Source: an uncultured Sutterellaceae bacterium (GTDB taxonomy: Bacteria > Pseudomonadota > Gammaproteobacteria > Burkholderiales > Burkholderiaceae_F). Taken from it: a stretch of DNA of 6,791 nt. Shown here piece by piece: positions 1-5,634 of the stretch. Both the position numbers and the translations under genes were made by a program. The notes under the pieces are model-generated. The model was not told the DNA's origin. It did not search any database and saw only the letters and a program-made list of their open reading frames with translations. Position 1 is the first letter of the stretch, and every line of letters starts with the position of its first letter. The DNA is taken from the NCBI GenBank assembly GCA_947253615.1, contig CAMYAA010000046.1, forward strand, positions 1 through 6,791. Reading direction: 5' to 3'.

Positions 1-46
1 AGATCTAGTACGGTCTCGTGGGCTCGGAGATGTGTATAAGAGACAG
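1..46 (+). other. Illumina Nextera i7-side adapter (library artefact)
   Basis: This is not genomic DNA. Reading left to right: the last four bases of the P7 arm (1-4), an 8-base index CTAGTACG (5-12), the transposase primer GTCTCGTGGGCTCGG (13-27) and the 19-base Tn5 mosaic end (28-46). From general knowledge the index matches Nextera i7 index N702. The reverse complement of the same structure ends the contig at 6743-6791. Genomic sequence begins at 47. The mosaic end here must not be read as a natural Tn5 or IS50 end, because it is joined to the synthetic primer and index. Confidence 0.98.
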
Positions 47-399
47 TTCCAAATGTTAATCGGAGCACCAATCGCACGATTGGCCACCGTCATGACAATA
101 GGCAACCCTAACCCAGAAGCGTTATAAATTGCTTCAGCCATAAACAACAAGCCTTGCGAAGCTGTTGCCGTATAGGCTCGACCCCCCGCCGCAGAAGCCC
201 CAATGGCCACCGACATAGTGGCAAATTCACTTTCCACATTGATGTACTCGCTATTGGGCAAAACCCCTTTTCGACAGAGCACCCCTAACGCTTCCACAAT
301 ATGGGTTTGAGGAGAAATCGGATACGCACAAATGACATCTGGACGGCATAACCCAACCGCTTGCGCAACGCCTTGGCTCCCTTCAATTTGTTTAAGCAT
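47..399 (-). CDS. porA: 2-oxoacid:ferredoxin oxidoreductase alpha subunit, N-terminal 117 residues (cut by adapter)
   Basis: Alpha subunit of a POR/VOR-type enzyme, which oxidatively decarboxylates a 2-oxoacid with CoA to an acyl-CoA and reduces ferredoxin in the cytoplasm. The translation starts [11 protein letters not shown] and carries the family's domain I signatures: [18 protein letters not shown] near residues 19-36, [19 protein letters not shown] near 54-72, the TATASQG stretch near 77-83, and [11 protein letters not shown] at 107-117 just before the break. The ATG at 399-397 lies inside the end of porG, an 8-base overlap implying translational coupling, and has an AAGGAG site seven bases upstream. 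About 280 or more residues are missing because the contig runs into adapter. Substrate (pyruvate or another 2-oxoacid) cannot be fixed from this fragment; the ISPQTHI variant suggests a POR-like enzyme. Family call is firm, substrate is not. Confidence 0.88.
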
Positions 400-970
400 C
401 TAACAACTCCTTCTGAGCAAGAATAGCCTTGTAGGCAAGCTCAGCCACCTCAGCATTGGCCTGAGCAATACGACCCGAGAACTTTTCGTTATAGGCGTTA
501 ATCACGCTCTCTAACTTCATTAAATTGGTTTGAGCAGCCATTGCCGCCAACATGGCAGCCCCCGGTAACGGACGGCCAATCTTTTCCATGGCATAAGCCG
601 TCGCAGAAACCGTCATGACATGCCCTTTGGGCAAACGAGCCACCAATTCCGATAAGCCTAATTGCTCGGGTGTCGAAGAAGAGTTGATCAAAACATAGCC
701 TTCAGGACGAAGACCACTAAAGACATTGACGCTTTCAAGCAGTGTGCGATCTTGAACTAAGACCACATCGGGCTCTAAGACGGGTTCACGCAAACGAATA
801 TCCACATTGGAAAAACGGGCGTAAGCCGTCACAGGAGCCCCGGTACGTTCAGAGCCAAAACTTGGGAATGCTTGAGCTTTATGACCTTCCATAAAACCAG
901 CAAGCGCTATCATTTCCGCAGCAGTAACCACACCTTGGCCACCACGTCCGTGTAAACGAACTTGAATCAC
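392..970 (-). CDS. porG: 2-oxoacid:ferredoxin oxidoreductase gamma subunit
   Basis: A 192-residue protein of the pyruvate ferredoxin/flavodoxin oxidoreductase gamma family (domain III type). It is a soluble structural subunit that helps form the CoA-side part of the enzyme. Diagnostic motifs are [15 protein letters not shown] at 5-19, [14 protein letters not shown] at 34-47, and [17 protein letters not shown] at about 58-74. Length is normal for a stand-alone gamma subunit. The start is GTG at 970-968, chosen because AGGAGA sits six bases upstream and because the N-terminus then aligns with the family's usual [13 protein letters not shown]. It is the first gene of a minus-strand operon: the next gene, the alpha subunit, starts inside its last codons. 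The ferredoxin-like delta subunit that usually sits between gamma and alpha is absent at this position. Expression probably starts in the AT-rich region 985-1140. Confidence 0.93.
   Translation of the reverse strand: MIQVRLHGRGGQGVVTAAEMIALAGFMEGHKAQAFPSFGSERTGAPVTAYARFSNVDIRLREPVLEPDVVLVQDRTLLESVNVFSGLRPEGYVLINSSSTPEQLGLSELVARLPKGHVMTVSATAYAMEKIGRPLPGAAMLAAMAAQTNLMKLESVINAYNEKFSGRIAQANAEVAELAYKAILAQKELLDA
407..412 (-). promoter_or_regulatory. Shine-Dalgarno site for porA inside the end of porG
   Basis: AAGGAG on the minus strand, seven bases before the porA ATG at 399. It is embedded in the codons for the last Lys-Glu pair of porG and fixes the porA start within the gene overlap. Confidence 0.8.
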
Positions 971-975
971 TGCTA

Positions 976-981
976 TCTCCT
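976..981 (-). promoter_or_regulatory. Shine-Dalgarno site deciding the GTG start of porG
   Basis: AGGAGA on the minus strand, six bases before the GTG at 970. No ATG in frame gives a better-placed start, so this site supports the GTG choice. Confidence 0.75.
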
Positions 982-1140
982 AGATTGGGGTTGCAAACTC
1001 ATTTCTATTCGAAATCAAAATGAGCTTGAGGATTAATTATTGCAATTGATTTTTGAATATTAATTAATTTTACCTAAACGCGATCCTTTTAAGAGAATTT
1101 CGTTTAATTTATAAACATAAAAATCAAAAAACAGCAAGCT

Positions 1141-1146
1141 TATAAT
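1141..1146 (+). promoter_or_regulatory. candidate -10 element for the DUF3455 lipoprotein gene
   Basis: Exact TATAAT. A transcript starting about seven bases downstream would have a leader of roughly 27 bases containing AGGAA (1166-1170), nine bases before the ATG at 1180. The lack of a recognisable -35 box keeps this tentative; the upstream AT-rich DNA could compensate. Confidence 0.35.
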
Positions 1147-1179
1147 TCACACCATTGGACTCAATAGGAATCATCGAGC

Positions 1180-1698
1180 ATGCGCCCTTTAGCTACTGTA
1201 CTCCCCAAGGCCATCAAACTCGCTAGTGCGAGCCTCATGCTTATGGCGCTATGGGGATGTTCCCAACTTAACACTATAACGTCGGGTCCTTTAAATGGAA
1301 AGACCTCCATTAGTACGATAAAAATCACGGGAACTACTCAGTTTGTATGTCATCGTGACGAACAGGGAGCCTTCTGGAAATTTGTCCAACTCTCGGGAAG
1401 ACTCACCGATATGTCCGGCCGGGTCTTAGGGCAACAAACCAACCCACAAACACTCGTGGATCGTCAGCATCGTGAAGCCCATCTTCAACAAGTCGCGCTT
1501 CTCAACAAAAACAACGCTGACAACCTCCCTGAGCTCCTTTTTGAAATCCAACCCAACACGATTCCTTGGCTCAAACATGCCACGTATCTCACTCGCGAAA
1601 ATACCCGTGGTGGTCTCCCTTTAACGGGATGCTCACCGAGCCAAAAAGGACAAATTCTCAATGTGAAATTTTCGGCGAATTACCGACTCTGGAAGTAA
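1180..1698 (+). CDS. DUF3455 family lipoprotein
   Basis: A 172-residue exported protein of unknown function that I assign to DUF3455. The N-terminus has positive charges (Arg2, Lys10, Lys13), a hydrophobic stretch at about 14-25 and a lipobox-like L-W-G-C ending at Cys27, so it is probably a lipid-anchored envelope protein. Trp at the -2 position of the lipobox is unusual. The mature part shows the DUF3455 layout: QFVCHRDEQGAFWKF at 54-68, LTDMSGRVLG near 75-84, a central IPWL at 128-131, then the hallmark TRENTRGGLPLTGC at 138-151 and a C-terminal aromatic strand ending NYRLWK. Two cysteines remain in the mature chain besides the lipidated one, Cys57 and Cys151, which could form a disulfide. 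No function is known to me for this family. A weak AGGAA site precedes the ATG. Its own terminator is unclear, and the DUF1801 gene follows after 146 bases. Confidence 0.72.
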   Translation: MRPLATVLPKAIKLASASLMLMALWGCSQLNTITSGPLNGKTSISTIKITGTTQFVCHRDEQGAFWKFVQLSGRLTDMSGRVLGQQTNPQTLVDRQHREAHLQQVALLNKNNADNLPELLFEIQPNTIPWLKHATYLTRENTRGGLPLTGCSPSQKGQILNVKFSANYRLWK

Positions 1699-1844
1699 AG
1701 TATTCCAGGCGCTATCGGCCGATTTTCAGGGGTTTCTTTTCTTTGGAAATGACGCTTCCATGAGATTTAGATGCGCCAATCTAGCAAAATGAAGAGCCAA
1801 ATTTGTTAAAATAGAAAGTCTCATTTTGTATTTCGGAGAAGCGA

Positions 1845-2330
1845 ATGGTTCCAGCCGCTACCACGGTCGGAGGCTACCTTCAGAGCCTTCCAAACGACCG
1901 ACGCGTTGCTATGGCACGAGTTTGCAGCATGATTCGCCGCGCCGCGCGTGGTGTTCGTGAAAGCATGCGTTATGGATTAGCCTTTTATGAACTAGAAGGT
2001 CCTCTTTTTGCCGTAGAGTCTCAAGAAAAATCGCTGACTTTATACTTTGCAGAAAAAGACGTCATTCTTGAGTTTGCTAATAGCTTGCCTAATATCGATA
2101 CAGAACGTTGTACCATCCTTTTCTCGGATCTCAACTGCCTCCCGCTAGATCAAGTGGAAAAGATTGTGCGTGCCTCGTTAGCTCAACGTCGAGCTCGCGG
2201 TACCTCTGACCCCGTCTGTCAATCAGACTTACTTAAAATGTGGGGAATTTCAGAAGAAGATATCGCCGTTGCACCACCGATTGTTCGTATCAATATGAAT
2301 GATGGAGAAGAAAGCGAAGAAACGAAGTAA
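1845..2330 (+). CDS. DUF1801 domain protein
   Basis: A 161-residue soluble protein with the DUF1801 (YdhG-like) fold. The family signature is visible from residue 7: TVGGYLQSLPNDRR, followed by a helix with MIRRAARGVRESMRYG (about 29-44), an alpha/beta core around LFAVESQEKSLTLYF (54-68), and a closing segment with CLPLDQVEKIVRASLAQR (98-115). Some members of this family are linked to iron handling as frataxin-like proteins, but nothing here proves that role. The family usually ends near residue 120; this protein has about 40 extra residues, ending in an acidic tail (DGEESEETK). The start is supported by CGGAG shortly upstream. No signal peptide or membrane segment is seen. A strong terminator begins 23 bases after the stop codon. 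Confidence 0.72.
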   Translation: MVPAATTVGGYLQSLPNDRRVAMARVCSMIRRAARGVRESMRYGLAFYELEGPLFAVESQEKSLTLYFAEKDVILEFANSLPNIDTERCTILFSDLNCLPLDQVEKIVRASLAQRRARGTSDPVCQSDLLKMWGISEEDIAVAPPIVRINMNDGEESEETK

Positions 2331-2352
2331 AACGCTTTCGACTTCAAACACA

Positions 2353-2388
2353 AAACCCCAGAGCGCTAATCTCTGGGGTTTAGTTTTT
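2353..2388. terminator. Strong rho-independent terminator, probably bidirectional
   Basis: A perfect 11-base-pair stem, AAACCCCAGAG (2353-2363) with CTCTGGGGTTT (2371-2381), and a 7-base loop. On the plus strand it is followed by AG and five T residues, which ends the DUF1801 transcript. On the minus strand the stem is followed by a T-rich run (TTTTGTGTTTG), so it can also end the regulator transcript, whose stop codon is 66 bases away. It sits exactly between the two convergent genes. Confidence 0.9.
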
Positions 2389-2446
2389 AGTAAGAAACTT
2401 TTGTGTTGTCAAAATATTTTTTTGGCACACCCGGAAAAAACATTAA

Positions 2447-3694
2447 TTATTCAATATTTAACCGTTGAATCATTCGATAGAGCGTTCGAACGCTCACGCC
2501 AAGCTCCTGGGCAAGGGCCGCTCGTGTGCCTTTCCATTGGCGAATTCTTTGAGCCAGAACAGGCTCATTGTCACTGGCTCCCCCTTGAGTCACGGCTAAG
2601 GGAACTGGGCTCACGGCAGGTACAGGCTCTTGAGACAACCACTCAGCACCAATTTCATTGCCTTTGGTGAAAATCACCGCGCGCTCAAGGGCTGACTCAA
2701 ACTCATAGGAATTGCCATACCAAGCACGCTCAAGAATAGCGAGCTGCGCCGCTTCACTTAAATGCATCGTGGATCCACCAGGAATCTTGCTCAAGAGTAA
2801 TTCACTCAACTCAATTAAGTCCTCCCGACGCTCACTCAAGGAGGGGACCTCAAAGCGACACGTACTTAAACGATAATAAAGATCCTCACGGAAACGACCT
2901 TCTCGCACACGCTCTCTTAAATCATGGCGCGTAGCCGCCAACACACGCAAGTCTGCAATCTTCGTACTCGCGCGACCGCGCGGAGCAAAACCACCCGTTT
3001 CAAGAAGCTTCAAGATCACGTACTGCATTTCCATCGATAGCTCGGCAACGTCACTCAAATACAATGTACCGCCCGCCAAGTCATTACCTAACGCATGGAA
3101 AAATTCATCCAAAAGTACCTTCTCATCGAGCGTTGCACAATCCAAGTGCAAAAACGAATGCGCCGCTCGACGCGAGTTCTCATGAATTAAACGCGCAAAA
3201 ATTTCCTTACCCGTGCCTAAAGCCCCCACAAAAAGCACTGGGGTATCACGACTGACCACACAGGCAATGTCGCTGAGCAACTGACGCACGGCAGGCGACT
3301 TCGCGACCACCCCTTCTGATTGCAATAGCTCCTTGGTCCCGGTCTTGTCGCGAATGGACTCGAGGTAATAAACCACCGAGCCATCAACCCCGCGAATGGG
3401 CGTGCTCTCCAAATCATAAAAAAGCACCCCACGAGGCGTGAGTACCTGGCGCAAAGTACTCACAGGATGGCCAACCACACTGGCTTGCTCCAAAGGGCAA
3501 ACATCACCACACTCCGAACAGCGCGAGGCACGATGGAAAACCAATTCATGACAGGTGCGACCCGCATAATCCGAACGACCATAACGACGAACAAACGCTT
3601 GATTGGCATAAGCCACGGTATAGTCCTGACGAATCAAAATTCGCGGATCTTCAAACGCATCCAATAAGGTCTGTATTTCTGGGTTAACTGCCAT
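2447..3694 (-). CDS. PAS / degenerate AAA+ / Fis-type HTH transcriptional regulator lacking GAFTGA
   Basis: A 415-residue cytoplasmic regulator. A PAS sensor spans about residues 8-115 and contains a cysteine cluster C48-X10-C59-X2-C62-X3-C66. A helical linker leads to an AAA+ domain (about 130-355) and a C-terminal Fis/HTH_8 domain (about 378-415, ending RTLYRMIQRLNIE). Walker A is intact (GALGTGKE, 157-164) and the arginine-finger region is intact (GRFREDLYYRL, 266-276). However the segment between Cys186 and GGT (208-210) is about 15 residues shorter than in sigma54 activators, and the GAFTGA loop is absent. Walker B reads LYLSDVAEL (S214-D215) instead of the usual D-E pair, and the sensor II Gly-Asn-x-Arg motif has Tyr330 in place of Arg. 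It therefore should not remodel sigma54 polymerase; TyrR and Rhodobacter capsulatus NtrC are known GAFTGA-less relatives acting with sigma70. The start ATG (3694) has AAGGA eight bases upstream. It is divergent from cydP-cydA-cydB, which is its likeliest target by position. Confidence 0.88.
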   Translation of the reverse strand: MAVNPEIQTLLDAFEDPRILIRQDYTVAYANQAFVRRYGRSDYAGRTCHELVFHRASRCSECGDVCPLEQASVVGHPVSTLRQVLTPRGVLFYDLESTPIRGVDGSVVYYLESIRDKTGTKELLQSEGVVAKSPAVRQLLSDIACVVSRDTPVLFVGALGTGKEIFARLIHENSRRAAHSFLHLDCATLDEKVLLDEFFHALGNDLAGGTLYLSDVAELSMEMQYVILKLLETGGFAPRGRASTKIADLRVLAATRHDLRERVREGRFREDLYYRLSTCRFEVPSLSERREDLIELSELLLSKIPGGSTMHLSEAAQLAILERAWYGNSYEFESALERAVIFTKGNEIGAEWLSQEPVPAVSPVPLAVTQGGASDNEPVLAQRIRQWKGTRAALAQELGVSVRTLYRMIQRLNIE

Positions 3695-3710
3695 TTATGC
3701 CATCCTTTTG

Positions 3711-3743
3711 TGCCAATATGACACCATAAATGACATATTAGCA
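3711..3743. repeat. Imperfect inverted repeat, candidate operator between the regulator and cyd
   Basis: TGCCAATATG (3711-3720) and CATATTAGCA (3734-3743) are reverse complements at nine of ten positions, separated by 13 bases. A direct repeat ATGACA (3718-3723 and 3730-3735) overlaps it. The repeat lies 17-49 bases upstream of the regulator's start codon, where a dimeric HTH_8 protein could control its own gene and perhaps also cyd on the other side. Operator function is inferred from symmetry and position only. Confidence 0.45.
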
Positions 3744-3760
3744 CTTTTTTACGTGCTTTT
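3740..3760. other. Small hairpin with T tract in the regulator-cyd intergenic region
   Basis: AGCAC (3740-3744) pairs with GTGCT (3753-3757) around an 8-base T-rich loop, followed on the plus strand by T residues and by a second T run at 3766-3770. The 5-base-pair stem is weak for a terminator. No plus-strand gene precedes it, so its role, if any, is unclear. It partly overlaps the inverted repeat at 3711-3743. Confidence 0.2.
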
Positions 3761-3868
3761 TAGAGTTTTTACGGTACATTAACCCTGTTAGAAACCCACC
3801 TAAAAGCGTAGTATGGTGCGAGTAAGAATCACAAGACCCTACTAATGGCTTTCTATATCAATTGACCA

Positions 3869-4048
3869 ATGAAGAAAAAACCGACACTCATCGCTGAAAT
3901 CATCTGTGTTATTTGCATTAAATTAGCCATTATTTTTGGGCTCTGGTATTTCTTCTTCAGCCCGAGTCACCGACCAGACGTCACCCCAGCAACCATGGGG
4001 GACTTAATCAGTGGCGTTACCGCTGAAAACCCTTCCAAAAATCAATAA
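3869..4048 (+). CDS. cydP: CydP-like small subunit / accessory protein of cytochrome bd oxidase
   Basis: A 59-residue single-span membrane protein directly upstream of cydA, with an 18-base gap. It starts MKKKPTLIAEIICVICIKLA, has a hydrophobic segment at about 8-30 carrying a conserved-looking Glu10 and Lys18, then an aromatic end LWYFFFSP (25-32) and a polar tail rich in Pro, Asp and Ser. This layout (basic start, R/A-E-I, internal K-L-A, L-W-x-x-F-F-S) fits the proteobacterial CydP family, a putative small subunit of bd oxidase encoded before cydA. The ATG at 3869 is the first possible start, because an in-frame TGA lies at 3863-3865. No clear Shine-Dalgarno precedes it, so translation may be weak. 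Lysine codons are mostly AAA, unlike cydB. The family call rests on recognition of the pattern and on context. Confidence 0.75.
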   Translation: MKKKPTLIAEIICVICIKLAIIFGLWYFFFSPSHRPDVTPATMGDLISGVTAENPSKNQ

Positions 4049-4066
4049 CCACATCAGGAGTCCTCA

Positions 4067-5617
4067 ATGATCCCCACTGATCTTGTTGACCTGTCACGCT
4101 TTCAGTTCGCTCTGACGGCGATGTACCATTTCCTGTTTGTCCCACTGACTTTAGGGATGTCTTTCCTTGTCTGCGTTATGGAATTAACGTATGTCATGAC
4201 CGGCAAAGAAATCTATAAAGACATGACCCGTTTCTGGGGCAAACTGTTCGGCATTAACTTTGCTTTAGGTGTTGCCACCGGTATTACGATGGAATTCCAG
4301 TTCGGTACGAACTGGGCTTACTATTCGCACTACGTCGGCGACATTTTCGGCGCTCCTTTAGCCATTGAAGGCTTAATGGCCTTCTTCTTGGAATCGACCT
4401 TCATCGGTTTATTCTTCTTTGGCTGGAGCCGTCTCTCCAAGGGTAAGCATTTATTAGCGACGTTCTTAATGGCGATCGGTTCGAACCTTTCCGCCTTATG
4501 GATTTTGGTTGCTAACGCTTGGATGCAGTACCCCGCGGGTGCTGAATTCAACCCCGTCACGATGCGTATGGAGTTGACCAATTTCTGGGCTGTGGTTAGC
4601 AGCGAATGGGCTCAGGCCAAGTTCGTTCACACGGTCTCGAGCGCCTACATGTGTGCTGCCATCTTCGTGATGGCCATTTCCGCCTACTACATGCTCAAGC
4701 GTCAAGACGTTAAGTTCGCCAAGTCGAGCTTCCGTATGGCCGCTGTGTTTGGCGTTGTTGCCTCCATCTTAACGCTCCAATTAGGTGACGAATCGGGCTA
4801 CTTAGTCACGCGCGACCAGCCCACCAAGATTGCGGCGATGGAAGCGATGTGGGAAACCGAACCGGCTCCTGCTCCGTTGACCTTGTTTGCTCTTCCTGAC
4901 CAAGCCACTCAAACCAACAAGTTTGAAATTCAGTTGCCTTGGGTTATGGGCATCATCGGTACGCGCTCCTTATCCACGCCGATTCCTGGTGTGAAGGAAT
5001 TAGAAGCCCGTGCTGAACAACGCATTACGATGGGCAAGAGCGCTGTTGTGCTTCTTGAACAATTACGTAAAGATCCGAAGAATGCTGAACTCTTGAAGCA
5101 ATTCAACGCCGTCAAGGATGACCTTGGCTACGGTTTATTGCTCAAGCGCTACACCAACGACGTTGCTAACGCGACGCCGGAAATGATCAAGGAAGCCGCT
5201 GCTTCCACGATCCCGAACGTTTTACCGATGTTCGTCACCTTCCGTGTCATGGTTGGCTTAGGCATGCTCATGCTCTTACTCTTCATCGTGTCCTTGGTTT
5301 ACTCCGTGAAGGATACGATCGATCAGAAGAAAGGCTTCTTGAAGATCATGCTCTTTAGCTTGCCGCTTCCGTGGATCGCTATCGAATGCGGTTGGTTCAT
5401 CGCTGAATACGGTCGTCAACCTTGGACGATTTACGATGTCTTACCGACGCATTTGTCTGTCTCTGCCTTGTCGTCGTGGGACCTCATCGGTTCTATCGCT
5501 GGCTTCGCCTTGCTCTACTCGGCTCTCATTGTGGTCGAAGTTTGGTTGATGACGCGCGTAAGCCGTCGTGGGCCTAGCTCCTTGGGCACTGGGCGCTATC
5601 ACTTTGAAAAGAACTAA
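4067..5617 (+). CDS. cydA: Cytochrome bd ubiquinol oxidase subunit I
   Basis: Subunit I of the high-affinity bd quinol:oxygen oxidoreductase of the cytoplasmic membrane, carrying hemes b558, b595 and d. The 516 residues match E. coli CydA (522) nearly end to end. Visible heme ligands by alignment are His21, His188 (in KFVHTV) and Met395 (in FRVMVG, preceded by the conserved Arg393). The conserved acids Glu101 and Glu109, the quinol-site pair Lys254 and Glu259 within [15 protein letters not shown], and the GRQPW motif at 449-453 are all present. The Q loop is the long E. coli form, including the [12 protein letters not shown] stretch at 352-363, so it is an L-subfamily oxidase. AGGAG lies six bases before the ATG. 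The cydB start follows 17 bases after the stop. Codon use changes near codon 60-66: CTG and AAA before it, TTA/CTC/TTG and AAG after it. Confidence 0.98.
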   Translation: MIPTDLVDLSRFQFALTAMYHFLFVPLTLGMSFLVCVMELTYVMTGKEIYKDMTRFWGKLFGINFALGVATGITMEFQFGTNWAYYSHYVGDIFGAPLAIEGLMAFFLESTFIGLFFFGWSRLSKGKHLLATFLMAIGSNLSALWILVANAWMQYPAGAEFNPVTMRMELTNFWAVVSSEWAQAKFVHTVSSAYMCAAIFVMAISAYYMLKRQDVKFAKSSFRMAAVFGVVASILTLQLGDESGYLVTRDQPTKIAAMEAMWETEPAPAPLTLFALPDQATQTNKFEIQLPWVMGIIGTRSLSTPIPGVKELEARAEQRITMGKSAVVLLEQLRKDPKNAELLKQFNAVKDDLGYGLLLKRYTNDVANATPEMIKEAAASTIPNVLPMFVTFRVMVGLGMLMLLLFIVSLVYSVKDTIDQKKGFLKIMLFSLPLPWIAIECGWFIAEYGRQPWTIYDVLPTHLSVSALSSWDLIGSIAGFALLYSALIVVEVWLMTRVSRRGPSSLGTGRYHFEKN

Positions 5618-5634
5618 GGTACAGGAGATAAATC

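Larger units (their letters stand above)
971..1179. promoter_or_regulatory. AT-rich divergent intergenic region between porG and the lipoprotein gene
   Basis: This 209-base region must hold the promoters of both flanking genes. The stretch from about 1020 to 1146 is strongly AT-rich, with TTAATTA-type runs at 1033-1039 and 1060-1067. On the plus strand a perfect TATAAT (1141-1146) sits 34 bases before the lipoprotein ATG, but no good -35 hexamer lies 16-18 bases upstream of it. Two short inverted repeats with 5-base arms and 5-base spacers occur: GTTTA/TAAAC at 1102-1116, about where an upstream regulator of the TATAAT promoter would bind, and ATTTC/GAAAT at 1001-1015, 31 bases before the porG start. 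I could not identify a convincing FNR box or a clear minus-strand promoter. Confidence 0.45.

Noticed and set aside
28..46. A Tn5/IS50-like mosaic end at each contig end, in inverted orientation, which could suggest a composite transposon of about 6.7 kb.
   Set aside because: Each end is joined to the synthetic Nextera primer and an index sequence, so these are library adapters, not transposon ends.
1714..1723. Palindrome ATCGGCCGAT followed by TTT after the lipoprotein gene, as a possible terminator.
   Set aside because: There is no room for a loop with a stable stem and the T run is short and interrupted; I do not support a terminator here.
1566..1763. A 65-codon plus-strand frame overlapping the lipoprotein gene.
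   Set aside because: Out-of-frame shadow of the DUF3455 coding sequence with no ribosome binding site or recognisable features.
2299..2670. A 123-codon plus-strand open frame overlapping the end of the DUF1801 gene and the 3' part of the regulator.
   Set aside because: It runs through the terminator hairpin and is antisense to the clear HTH-coding region; it has no family features.
3775..3814. TACATT (3775-3780) and TAGTAT (3809-3814) as -10 boxes for the cyd operon.
   Set aside because: Neither has a convincing -35 partner at 16-18 bases, so I do not name a cyd promoter, although one must lie in 3740-3868.
3851..3865. ATCAA just upstream of cydP as half of an FNR box.
   Set aside because: The partner half-site four bases upstream does not resemble TTGAT, and the position immediately before the start codon would be odd for an activator.
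4330..5115. Several minus-strand open frames of 61-83 codons inside cydA.
   Set aside because: They are antisense shadows of a strongly conserved coding sequence, without start signals or family resemblance.
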